8,847 nucleotides of DNA from assembly GCA_023300205.1 (NCBI GenBank), contig JALZVD010000171.1:1-8847 (forward strand). Direction: 5' to 3'. A model generated the notes under the pieces. That model saw nothing but the letters and a program-made list of their open reading frames with translations. It did no database searches and was not told the DNA's origin. The position numbers and the translations under genes are program-made. This document shows positions 1 through 6,122 of the stretch, piece after piece (position 1 is the stretch's first letter; each line of letters begins with the position of its first letter). The stretch comes from Akkermansiaceae bacterium (GTDB lineage: Bacteria > Verrucomicrobiota > Verrucomicrobiia > Verrucomicrobiales > Akkermansiaceae).

Positions 1-17
1 GAAAGCTGGTTTATAGG

Positions 18-45
18 TTGACTAAATAGGCTCATAGATTACTAA
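18..45 (+). promoter_or_regulatory. possible mdh promoter within an imperfect 20-bp repeat
   Basis: A TTGACT hexamer at 18-23 matches five of six bases of the sigma-70 -35 consensus. A weak TACTAA at 40-45 follows after a 16-nt spacer. The same stretch is an imperfect tandem repeat of 20 bp: ACTAAATA occurs at 21-28 and 41-48, and TCAT recurs in both units. The -10 match is only three of six, so this is a tentative call from sequence alone. The region further upstream is outside the window. Confidence 0.22.
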
Positions 46-57
46 ATAACTTCATCT

Positions 58-1041
58 ATGAAAGATCCGATTACTGTATCCGTGACAGGAGCTGCTGGCC
101 AGATAGGCTATGCGTTGCTCTTCCGTATTGCTTCTGGTTCTATGTTTGGTCCAGATCAGCCAGTAAACCTTCGCTTGATTGAGATTGAGCCGGGGATGAA
201 GGCTCTACAGGGAGTGGTGATGGAGTTAGATGATTGTGCTTTTCCCACATTGAATGAAGTGGTAGCTACGAGTGATCTAGCTGAAGGATTTAAGGGGGCT
301 AACTGGGCATTGCTCGTGGGTTCTGTACCACGTGGGCCAGGGATGGAGAGAAAGGATCTTTTGGGGATTAATGGGAAGATTTTCACTGGGCAGGGGCAGG
401 CGATAGCCGCCAATGCGGCCGGTGATGTGAGGACGCTAGTTGTTGGTAATCCTTGTAATACGAATTGTTTGATTGCGATGAACGCAGCGAAGGGGATTCC
501 GAATGATCAATTTTTTGCGATGACTAGGCTTGATGAGAATAGAGCAAAATCTCAGTTGGCGGATAAGGCAGGAGTGCATCATAGCGAGGTTTCTAATCTC
601 TGCATCTGGGGAAATCATTCAGCGACTCAGTATCCTGATTATACGAATGCTAAGATTAATGGAGCGGCTGTGAGTGATGTGATCAGTGATAGGGAATGGC
701 TTCAGGGTGAATTTATTTCTACTGTGCAGCAGCGTGGTGCAGCTATTATCCAGGCGAGAGGGGCTTCATCAGCGGCTTCAGCAGCAAATGGTGTGGTTGA
801 TACAGTGCGCAGTCTGACTAATGCTACACCTGTGGGTGACTGGACGAGTGTGGCAGTGTGTTCTAACGGTGAGTATGGAATAGATGCAGGGCTTATGGCG
901 TCTATGCCTATACGGACTGATGGTAAAACTTGGGAAGTAGTCGATGGTGTTGAGGTTGGTGATTTCTCACGTCAGAAAATAGATGCTTCTGTTCAGGAGT
1001 TACGTGAGGAGAAGGAGGCAGTGGCTGATCTGTTAGGCTAG
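58..1041 (+). CDS. mdh: malate dehydrogenase (NAD-dependent)
   Basis: This 327-residue protein oxidises L-malate to oxaloacetate with NAD in the cytoplasmic TCA cycle. Its length and motifs fit the MDH family that includes Thermus and eukaryotic cytosolic enzymes, rather than the shorter LDH-like MDHs. Visible features are the Rossmann glycine motif GAAGQIGY (residues 11-18), an acidic residue ending the second strand (Glu42) that is expected to hold the NAD ribose, and the substrate-loop arginines in VPRGPGMER (90-98). NPCNTN follows at 131-136, then LDENR with the catalytic-pair Asp159 and Arg162, and the catalytic His187 in [11 protein letters not shown]. The protein looks complete and intact. 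The ATG at 58 starts right at the conserved N-terminus, but no Shine-Dalgarno sequence precedes it. A terminator follows, so it appears to be transcribed apart from ribF. Confidence 0.96.
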   Translation: MKDPITVSVTGAAGQIGYALLFRIASGSMFGPDQPVNLRLIEIEPGMKALQGVVMELDDCAFPTLNEVVATSDLAEGFKGANWALLVGSVPRGPGMERKDLLGINGKIFTGQGQAIAANAAGDVRTLVVGNPCNTNCLIAMNAAKGIPNDQFFAMTRLDENRAKSQLADKAGVHHSEVSNLCIWGNHSATQYPDYTNAKINGAAVSDVISDREWLQGEFISTVQQRGAAIIQARGASSAASAANGVVDTVRSLTNATPVGDWTSVAVCSNGEYGIDAGLMASMPIRTDGKTWEVVDGVEVGDFSRQKIDASVQELREEKEAVADLLG

Positions 1042-1071
1042 AGTTACTAGCGGTATTCATTTTAACAGTAG

Positions 1072-1103
1072 TGCAGTTCTCGTTCTTGGGGGCTGCATTT
1101 TTT
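1072..1103 (+). terminator. intrinsic terminator after mdh
   Basis: TGCAGTTCTC at 1072-1081 pairs with GGGGGCTGCA at 1088-1097. This gives a 10-bp stem with three G-T wobbles and a 6-nt loop. A run of six T follows directly at 1098-1103. It lies 30 nt beyond the mdh stop codon and has the form of a rho-independent terminator. Confidence 0.75.
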
Positions 1104-1193
1104 ATTTAGAATGTCTGGAGGTTAGATTGTGGATTTAAATTTTTAGTAAAATGGGAGGTGATGGGGGCGTGTTAGTCTTGCTAAATCGGGTGC

Positions 1194-2129
1194 ATGGTGT
1201 TTTCTGATGGCATGCAGATTCTTAATAATATCAGCGAACTGAATACGATAGATGGTTCACTTCATCTTGCGTTGGGGGTGTTTGATGGTTTGCATGTGGG
1301 CCACCAGGCAGTGATTATGAATGCTGTGGCTTCGGCGAAGAGTATGGGAGGTAAAGTGGTGGTGATTACTTTTGAACCTCATCCTGTTCGGGTGTTAGCT
1401 CCAGATAGAGCACCGAGGAGGATCTTGGCTTCGATAGAGCATAAGGCTGATTTGTTAGGGGCGATGGGGGTGGATTTTCTATGCGTGCAGGAATTCACGT
1501 TAGATTTTGCTGCGCGTGAGGCTAAGGATTTTATTGGAGATTTGGTGGGTTATGGAGATGATTTGCAGACGATAGCGGTTGGAGAGGACTGGATCTTTGG
1601 GAAGGCTCGTGGAGGGAATGTAAGTAAGTTGCGGGAGTGGGGTGAGGAGCTGGGTTTCAAGGTTACTGCTGCTGCGCCTGTAATGATAGATGGTGAGAGG
1701 GTGAGTAGTACGCGTGTGAGGCAGGCTGTAAGAGATGGTAACTTAGAAGCTGTTAGAAAAATGTTAGGGAGACCCTATGATGTAGTGGGGACGGTGATAG
1801 AAGGTAGAAAACTTGCAAGGAAGTTAGGTTTTCCGACAGCTAATGTGGTGGTGCATAATGAGCAATTACCTCCTGATGGGGTTTGGTCATTGGTCATGCG
1901 ATACCGTGGAAAGGATTATAAGGGGATAGGGAATCTAGGTAGGAGACCCACAGTGGAGCAAGAGGGAGCACGGAGGTTGTTAGAGGTTCATGCGTTTAAT
2001 TTTGAGGGGGATCTTTATGGTGAGGTGGTGGAGGCAGAATTTGTAGATTATATTCGTAAGGAGCAGAAGTTTGATTCTGTGGGAGAGCTAAAGGCTCAGA
2101 TAGAGGCTGATGTGAGGCAGGTTCAATAG
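1194..2129 (+). CDS. ribF: bifunctional riboflavin kinase / FAD synthetase
   Basis: RibF phosphorylates riboflavin to FMN and then adenylylates FMN to FAD, supplying flavin cofactors in the cytoplasm. At 311 residues it has the usual length. The N-terminal FAD synthetase domain carries the nucleotidyltransferase motif GVFDGLHVGH (28-37; His34 and His37), FEPHP (60-64) and SSTRVR (171-176). The C-terminal kinase domain begins near 194 with GTVIEGRKLARKLGFPTAN; PTAN (214-217) is the metal and ATP binding motif. The expected catalytic Glu lies in LEVHAF (Glu264). The start is uncertain: the ATG at 1194 is the first in frame after a stop, while the ATG at 1212 (MQILNN) sits closer to the usual family N-terminus. 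Neither has a clear ribosome binding site. The gene is flanked by terminators on both sides and appears monocistronic. Confidence 0.95.
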   Translation: MVFSDGMQILNNISELNTIDGSLHLALGVFDGLHVGHQAVIMNAVASAKSMGGKVVVITFEPHPVRVLAPDRAPRRILASIEHKADLLGAMGVDFLCVQEFTLDFAAREAKDFIGDLVGYGDDLQTIAVGEDWIFGKARGGNVSKLREWGEELGFKVTAAAPVMIDGERVSSTRVRQAVRDGNLEAVRKMLGRPYDVVGTVIEGRKLARKLGFPTANVVVHNEQLPPDGVWSLVMRYRGKDYKGIGNLGRRPTVEQEGARRLLEVHAFNFEGDLYGEVVEAEFVDYIRKEQKFDSVGELKAQIEADVRQVQ

Positions 2130-2130
2130 A

Positions 2131-2164
2131 AAAGGATGAGATTAAGTGTTTGATCTCATCCTTT
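2131..2164. terminator. bidirectional terminator between convergent ribF and selD
   Basis: AAAGGATGAGAT at 2131-2142 and ATCTCATCCTTT at 2153-2164 form a perfect 12-bp stem with a 10-nt loop. It begins one base past the ribF stop and ends 18 nt before the selD stop. Read on the minus strand the stem runs into TTTTCTATT, a fair U-tract. Read on the plus strand only TTT follows. It probably serves both genes, with selD termination the stronger. Confidence 0.75.
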
Positions 2165-2182
2165 GTAGTGATTTAAATAGTA

Positions 2183-3226
2183 TTAGCAGAGCACTATGAA
2201 AGTGTCTTGTTTACTTACCATGTTGCCGATTTCTACGGCACATAATGTTTGGTGTGATTTTAGTATTTCAAGGACTTTTGCTACGTTGTTCTGAGGGACT
2301 GAGAGGAGGAGACCGCCTGATGTCTGTGCATCTGCGAGAAGTAGCTGAGTAGCGTGTGAAACCTCGTTTGTCTTCACATGAGGTAAGACTGTAGCGAGGT
2401 TTTTCTTAGTGCCTCCTGGTACGATGTCATCAGCGATGAAGTGATGGACTTCTTGAGAGATAGCTGGGATTTGTTCGCAGTTTAATTTGGCGGTGATGTT
2501 TGAGCTTGCACAGATTTCTTTTAGGTGACCGAGTAGGCCAAATCCTGTGACATCTGTGCATGCATTGACGAGGTTTAGCTCAGCGAGATCAGCGCCAGGG
2601 GTGTTGAGCGTGATCATGGATTTGATGGCTAGGTCATTGAGTTCTGGGCTGCATTTATCTTGTTTAAGAGCGGTGGAGATGATGCCTGTTCCTAGTGGTT
2701 TGGTGAGGATGAGGACATCGCCAATTTTAGCGTGGGCGTTTGCTGTGTAGCGATCAGGGTGAACGACGCCTGTAACTGAGAGGCCATATATGGGTTCGGG
2801 GTTTTTGATGGTGTGTCCACCGACTAGGGAGCATCCGGCTTGCTTGACCATGTCTGCGCCACCGCGGAAGATGGCTTGGATTTGTTCCGTGCTAAGAATA
2901 GTGTCAGGCATGCCAGCAATAGCCATTGCGGTGATTGGGCGGCCACCCATGGCGTAGACGTCTGATAGGGAATTAGACGCAGCGATTTGTCCAAAGAGAT
3001 AAGGGTCATCACAGATGGGGGTGAAGAAATCTAGTGTTTGGACTAGAGCTGTTTGTGAATTTAGCAGGTAGATGCCGGCGTCATCAGCTGTGGCTGATCC
3101 TACGAGTAGGTTAGGATCGTTCGTTTGTGGTAGGTCTCGCAAAACTTGCGAGAGTGATTCTGGATCGAGCTTAGATGCTCAACCACCACATGCGACTAAT
3201 GAGGTGAGTTTAATAGGTTCTGACAT
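2183..3226 (-). CDS. selD: selenide, water dikinase (selenophosphate synthetase), selenocysteine-containing
   Basis: SelD makes selenophosphate from selenide and ATP, the selenium donor for selenocysteine and 2-selenouridine. Read from the ATG at 3226, the frame gives 347 residues, the same length as E. coli SelD, if the TGA at 3181-3179 is read as selenocysteine 16. The N-terminus then reads SLVACGGUASKL (residues 9-20), matching the family's catalytic Cys/Sec-x-x-Lys motif with Sec16 and Lys19. Homology continues with DDAGIY (48-53), QTLDFFTPICDDP (63-75), the IAASNSLSDVYAMGG stretch (81-95), GGHTIKN (136-142) and CTDVTGFGLLGH. A caller that treats TGA as stop leaves a 319-residue fragment starting at TTG 3142, which lacks the active-site loop. 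A SECIS-like hairpin lies just after the TGA. Selenocysteine decoding needs selA, selB and selC, which are not in this window. The gene is convergent with ribF and divergent from the next gene. Confidence 0.93.
3135..3153 (-). promoter_or_regulatory. bacterial SECIS-like hairpin within selD
   Basis: On the coding (minus) strand, TCTCGCAA (3153-3146) and TTGCGAGA (3142-3135) form a perfect 8-bp stem closed by the loop GTT (3145-3143). The first loop base lies 34 nt after the UGA codon and is a G. Known bacterial SECIS elements are hairpins within the reading frame shortly after UGA, with a small apical loop carrying G in its first two bases. Both spacing and loop fit that description. SelB would bind this hairpin to insert selenocysteine. 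The assignment is by structure and position, not by comparison with homologues. Confidence 0.75.
3179..3181 (-). other. in-frame UGA codon, predicted selenocysteine 16 of SelD
   Basis: This TGA is codon 16 counted from the ATG at 3226. It lies between conserved SelD sequence on both sides (ACGG before, ASKLDP after) and falls at the position of the catalytic Cys17 of E. coli SelD. In many organisms that residue is selenocysteine, so recoding explains it better than a nonsense mutation. Confidence 0.9.
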
Positions 3227-3333
3227 AAATGTGGTAATTAGGATTCGTTAATTAATTTGTGTATATTGATTTATTGCATTGATTTATTGTTAAACCAATG
3301 ATTATTTCATTTATCTAAACTTATATTGTATTT
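3227..3333. promoter_or_regulatory. divergent AT-rich control region with a 12-bp direct repeat
   Basis: This 107-bp gap between two divergent start codons must hold promoters for both selD and the gene at 3334. It is strongly AT-rich. ATTGATTTATTG occurs twice, at 3265-3276 and 3278-3289, with one base between the copies (13-bp period). TTAATTAA lies at 3248-3255. No confident -35/-10 pair can be assigned in either direction; the best guess for the rightward gene is TTGTTA (3287-3292) with TATCTA (3312-3317), whose 19-nt spacer is long. Neither start has a Shine-Dalgarno sequence. Confidence 0.5.
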
Positions 3334-4182
3334 ATGTCAGATTCCCAAACTATAGATTGTCTTCCTTCGAAGTGGTTCAAAATCCGAGCTGTTGGAGTGG
3401 CTGCTATGTTGATTTTCTTCTCACTGTGGTTTTTTAAGGATGGCTACTGGGGGTATAGAGAGAAGAATGAAGCAGTTGTATTTAAGCAATTGTTTCTAGC
3501 TGCAAATGAAAGCCCTACGACTAATGTAGATTTTGAAGTCAGAGCGATTGATGAATTTAATAAGGTGGAATACACAAAGGAGAGCTGGGTAGCGTTTGCA
3601 AGTGAGCAGGTAGTTCCTACTCCATCAAGTAAGGCGTTACTTCCCCGTGAATTTGATTACGATCAGAAATGGCCGGAAGAGATTGTGAATGGGTTTGAAG
3701 TGCTTAGCGATAATAAGCCGAATAAGTTATGGGACGATTTTTCAAGTAGGACAAAGTTACCTTATGAGCCATCAGAAAAGCTCTATGAGGAAGGTACTAT
3801 CCGAGAGCAGTTTATTGTAGGAGGTATTTGTGTGGGGTTATTCTTAGTAGCTTTATTTATCTCGATTAGAATCATGGGGCGTAGCATGAAGGTGACAGCT
3901 ACTGGGTATAGTCCTCCAGGAGGTGACGAGATTCCATTTTCGTCAATGCGTAAGATCGATAAGAGGAAATGGGATGGAAAAGGCCTAGCAGTTATCCACT
4001 ACGAAGAGGATGGAGAAGTGAAGAAGGCGAAGGTGGATGGAATGGTTTATGGGCAATTCAAGGAAGAAGAAGGGGCTCCTGCGGAAGCTCTATTTACACA
4101 AATCATGGATAACTTTAAAGGAGAGGTGATCGAATTTGTCAGTGATGATGAAGATGAGGAGCCTGAAGAGGAAACAAAATAA
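3334..4182 (+). CDS. hypothetical membrane protein with two transmembrane helices
   Basis: I do not recognise this 282-residue protein. It has a short N-terminal segment, a hydrophobic helix at about 17-35, a mostly charged region at 36-159 that is probably outside the cytoplasm, and a second helix at about 160-181. A C-terminal domain (185-269) is followed by a very acidic tail (271-281). The positive charges after helix 2 (RIMGRSMK) place the C-terminal domain in the cytoplasm. That domain opens with GYSPPGGDEIPFSSMRKIDKR and continues with predicted strands ending in a helix, which loosely resembles the bacterial PH-like domains found on small membrane proteins. That resemblance is weak and is inference only. 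The gene has its own upstream control region and is followed by the acpP promoter, so it is probably transcribed alone. Confidence 0.8.
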   Translation: MSDSQTIDCLPSKWFKIRAVGVAAMLIFFSLWFFKDGYWGYREKNEAVVFKQLFLAANESPTTNVDFEVRAIDEFNKVEYTKESWVAFASEQVVPTPSSKALLPREFDYDQKWPEEIVNGFEVLSDNKPNKLWDDFSSRTKLPYEPSEKLYEEGTIREQFIVGGICVGLFLVALFISIRIMGRSMKVTATGYSPPGGDEIPFSSMRKIDKRKWDGKGLAVIHYEEDGEVKKAKVDGMVYGQFKEEEGAPAEALFTQIMDNFKGEVIEFVSDDEDEEPEEETK

Positions 4183-4205
4183 GAAAGGGCAATAGAAGCG
4201 AAGTC

Positions 4206-4219
4206 AATTTAGCTAAATT
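4206..4219. repeat. 14-bp perfect palindrome upstream of acpP
   Basis: AATTTAGCTAAATT is a perfect inverted repeat ending 5 bp before the candidate acpP -35 hexamer. A palindrome of this size next to a promoter is a typical operator layout. It could instead be a chance product of AT-rich sequence. No regulator is identifiable in this window. Confidence 0.4.
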
Positions 4220-4224
4220 CGTAG

Positions 4225-4253
4225 TTGCCAAAACTTCATTAGAAGAGTAAAAA
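4225..4253 (+). promoter_or_regulatory. candidate acpP promoter
   Basis: TTGCCA at 4225-4230 (five of six matches to the -35 consensus) is followed after 17 nt by TAAAAA at 4248-4253 (four of six matches to the -10). Transcription would start near 4260, leaving a leader of about 40 nt before the acpP ATG. Spacing is ideal, but the -10 is only moderate. Confidence 0.45.
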
Positions 4254-4300
4254 TCTCCATCCGTTAGAGAACATAACGTAAATAAAACATAAACATTATA

Positions 4301-4537
4301 ATGTCTGAATCAATCGAACAAAAAGTTAAAGAAATCATCGTTGAGCAACTCAATGTAACTCCTGACCAGGTAAAGAACGAAGCTAAATTCATCGATGATC
4401 TCGGTGCGGATTCACTTGATACAGTTGAATTAGTAATGGCATTCGAAGAGGAGTTTGGGATTGAAGTTCCTGACGAAGAAGCTGAGAAGCTTATGTGCGT
4501 GAACGACATCGTTACCTACATCCAGAAAGTTTCTTAA
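4301..4537 (+). CDS. acpP: acyl carrier protein
   Basis: This 78-residue acidic protein carries growing acyl chains as thioesters during fatty-acid synthesis in the cytoplasm. The phosphopantetheine attachment site is Ser38 in the DSL motif of [22 protein letters not shown], a near-perfect match to bacterial ACPs. Helix 1 ([16 protein letters not shown]) and the C-terminal IVTYIQKVS also fit the family. A small departure is LMCVNDIV near residue 65-72, where most ACPs have a threonine-rich loop before VxD; it introduces a cysteine. Codon use differs from its neighbours: six of seven Ile codons are ATC and two of three Phe codons are TTC, as expected for a very highly expressed gene. It starts at an ATG without a Shine-Dalgarno sequence and is followed by its own terminator. 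Confidence 0.97.
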   Translation: MSESIEQKVKEIIVEQLNVTPDQVKNEAKFIDDLGADSLDTVELVMAFEEEFGIEVPDEEAEKLMCVNDIVTYIQKVS

Positions 4538-4564
4538 TCAGGGGTTATACCTAAGATTTTATAA

Positions 4565-4597
4565 AAGGTGGCTCATTTAGATGAAGCCGCCTTTTTT
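4565..4597 (+). terminator. intrinsic terminator after acpP
   Basis: AAGGTGGCT (4565-4573) pairs with AGCCGCCTT (4585-4593) in a 9-bp stem with one T-G wobble. The loop can add three more pairs (CAT with ATG). T continues to 4597. It lies 27 nt after the acpP stop, and a GTG at 4568 that could be mistaken for the next gene's start is inside its stem. Confidence 0.8.
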
Positions 4598-4621
4598 GAT
4601 ACTAGGTTGTTCATTTCATCT

Positions 4622-5146
4622 ATGGCGAAACAAGTTGATATACAGTATGCAATGGAACATAGTCATGTTCTGCGTGAGCCTGACCATAGAATTGACACGT
4701 TTGGCAGTACTAGATTTCATTTTGTGATTTTATCAGAGATGATGGATGAAGTAGGCAAGGTGATTGTTAGAAACGGAACTGTAGAGGCTTTTAAGCCTAA
4801 GATAATTAAACCTGCTCATTTTTCTTCAGTGGAGCTTGAAGGTTTTGATGATAAAGCCCGAGATTTATTAGACTGGCTGAAGGAGCAGAAGCTGGAGCCT
4901 GTTTATTTTCAGTATGGGTTCAACTTTAAACGAACAGAGGTGAATTCTGAGATTATCACAGGTAACTATGAGACAGTGAAAGCTGAGATCCTTGATAAAG
5001 TGCATGCAGAGGATGACCCTATGATGGCAGTGATGGAGTCTATTGAAGATACTTGGGAGATAGGGTTGCTTAAGTTTTCGATTGATATGATTCAGAAGTC
5101 GCAGGAAATTAACCAATTTGATTTTAAACGTAGAGGGCTGATATAG
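4622..5146 (+). CDS. conserved-looking protein of unknown function
   Basis: This soluble 174-residue protein has no signal peptide or membrane segment, and I cannot assign it to a named family. It reads as a mixed alpha/beta protein. The N-terminal part contains YAMEHSHVLREPDHRIDTFG (10-28), rich in His, Arg and Asp. A middle part has YFQYGFNF (95-102), and a helical acidic C-terminus ends in FKRRGLI. The start chosen is the ATG at 4622. An in-frame GTG at 4568 would add 18 residues, but those codons are the acpP terminator hairpin and its T-tract. Ten bases around the start, TTCATCTATG, are identical to those at the mdh start. The next gene begins 4 nt after its stop, so the two are almost certainly co-transcribed. 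Its place between acpP and accA hints at an envelope or lipid role, but nothing in the sequence proves that. Confidence 0.85.
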   Translation: MAKQVDIQYAMEHSHVLREPDHRIDTFGSTRFHFVILSEMMDEVGKVIVRNGTVEAFKPKIIKPAHFSSVELEGFDDKARDLLDWLKEQKLEPVYFQYGFNFKRTEVNSEIITGNYETVKAEILDKVHAEDDPMMAVMESIEDTWEIGLLKFSIDMIQKSQEINQFDFKRRGLI

Positions 5147-5150
5147 AAGA

Positions 5151-6083
5151 ATGAGATTACAGACGTTAATCAGATTAGTAGCGGCCATGATTGTGCTTAC
5201 GATTGTGGCGATCACCTTATTTGTTATTTCTAAATATTTGGGGCTAACTGAGAGTAATGCACCTAAAGATGTAGTGGGTTCTAAAGAAATTAATCAATTA
5301 GTTCCGGAGAATACAGATGAAGAGGATCTGGTAGTTATTGATTCAGTTCGCCGCAAACTCAGTAGCAAAAATACGCCTAAAATAGTCTTGGGGAATCCAG
5401 CTTTTGAAAAGGCTAGAGAAATGCTTGATAAAGGTGAATACGATAATGCGAAGTTAAAGTTAGAAGAGATTGTAGTAAGGTATCCTGGGACGCCAGCTGA
5501 GAAAGAGGCGTATCGTGTTCTGGGGGAAATGCGGCTAGATGATTTACTGGAGCAGAGGCCAGATGATGGGAAGTTCATTTATACTGTGAAATATAATGAC
5601 AGTTATTTGAAGATAGCTGGTGAGACTGATACGAATTTAGATATGTTGATTTATTTAAATGGACTGACGCGGATCGATCGGCTTCAGCCTAAAGATAAAT
5701 TGGTGATTATGCCGTTGAATTTTTCTCTTAGAATTATTCCGCGTTTAAACCAGTTATTCTTAATAGATGAGAACGGTGAGGTGATCAAATATTACGAGCC
5801 ACTCAAGGATATGACACTTCCGAAGAAGCGAGGAGAGTCTGATATCGTGACTACGGATATTGAAAATATCCGTGCTTACAAGGGTAGATCTAGAGTTAAT
5901 GTAACTCGTGGAGATTACCGTGATGCGACTAAGAAGATAAGTATTGTTAATCCTAATATTGAAATTATCTGTGAGCGAGTGAAAGTGGATTCGAGCTTCC
6001 GAGGGATCATTTTATCAGATTCTGATATGGAAGAATTAGCGTTGTTGTTGAGGCGATCAAATGTTGTTGAGATTCGGTATTAA
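5151..6083 (+). CDS. membrane-anchored TPR-LysM protein with a degenerate L,D-transpeptidase-like domain
   Basis: This 310-residue protein begins with a hydrophobic helix (5-29) that works as a membrane anchor or uncleaved signal. A linker follows, then a TPR-like helical pair (84-124, with GEYDNAKLKLEEIVVRYPG) and a LysM domain (142-188, YTVKYNDSYLKIAGETDTN onward to LVIMP) expected to bind peptidoglycan outside the membrane. The last part (192-310) resembles a YkuD L,D-transpeptidase: it opens with LRIIPRLNQLFLIDENGEV and closes with SFRGIILSDSDMEELALL. That end aligns with the catalytic SHGCIRL motif, but the Cys is Gly285, the Arg is Ile287 and the His is Phe283. If this alignment is right the domain is catalytically dead and could serve in binding or scaffolding. 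The LysM and anchor calls are firmer than the YkuD call. The gene starts 4 nt after its neighbour and is followed 39 nt later by accA with no terminator between. Confidence 0.82.
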   Translation: MRLQTLIRLVAAMIVLTIVAITLFVISKYLGLTESNAPKDVVGSKEINQLVPENTDEEDLVVIDSVRRKLSSKNTPKIVLGNPAFEKAREMLDKGEYDNAKLKLEEIVVRYPGTPAEKEAYRVLGEMRLDDLLEQRPDDGKFIYTVKYNDSYLKIAGETDTNLDMLIYLNGLTRIDRLQPKDKLVIMPLNFSLRIIPRLNQLFLIDENGEVIKYYEPLKDMTLPKKRGESDIVTTDIENIRAYKGRSRVNVTRGDYRDATKKISIVNPNIEIICERVKVDSSFRGIILSDSDMEELALLLRRSNVVEIRY

Positions 6084-6122
6084 ACCATTGCGCTAAGTTA
6101 AGAAACATTACAAAATACTATT

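Noticed and set aside
1104..1193. FMN riboswitch upstream of ribF
   Set aside because: The leader after the mdh terminator is about 90 nt, too short for the usual FMN aptamer, and none of its conserved segments is recognisable.
2183..3142. SelD as a 319-residue protein starting at TTG 3142
   Set aside because: This start removes the catalytic Sec/Cys loop and Lys. The frame continues upstream with good SelD sequence to ATG 3226, interrupted only by the TGA at the selenocysteine position.
3179..3181. selD as a pseudogene broken by a nonsense mutation, or a genome-wide reassignment of TGA
   Set aside because: The TGA falls on the one residue where Sec is expected and a SECIS-like hairpin follows, so a random nonsense mutation is unlikely. 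Reassignment would put TGA codons in other genes, and none is seen.
4188..4229. Hairpin GGCAA/TTGCC after the 3334 gene as a terminator
   Set aside because: The outer stem is only five pairs around a long interior, and AAAAC follows instead of a T-run. Its right arm also overlaps the candidate acpP -35.
4264..4509. Antisense frame of 81 codons opposite acpP
   Set aside because: It is the shadow of the acpP gene, serine-rich from reversed codons, with no independent support.
4568..4621. GTG start at 4568 for the 174-residue protein
   Set aside because: The extra codons are the stem, loop and T-tract of the acpP terminator, and ATG 4622 gives a sensible start.
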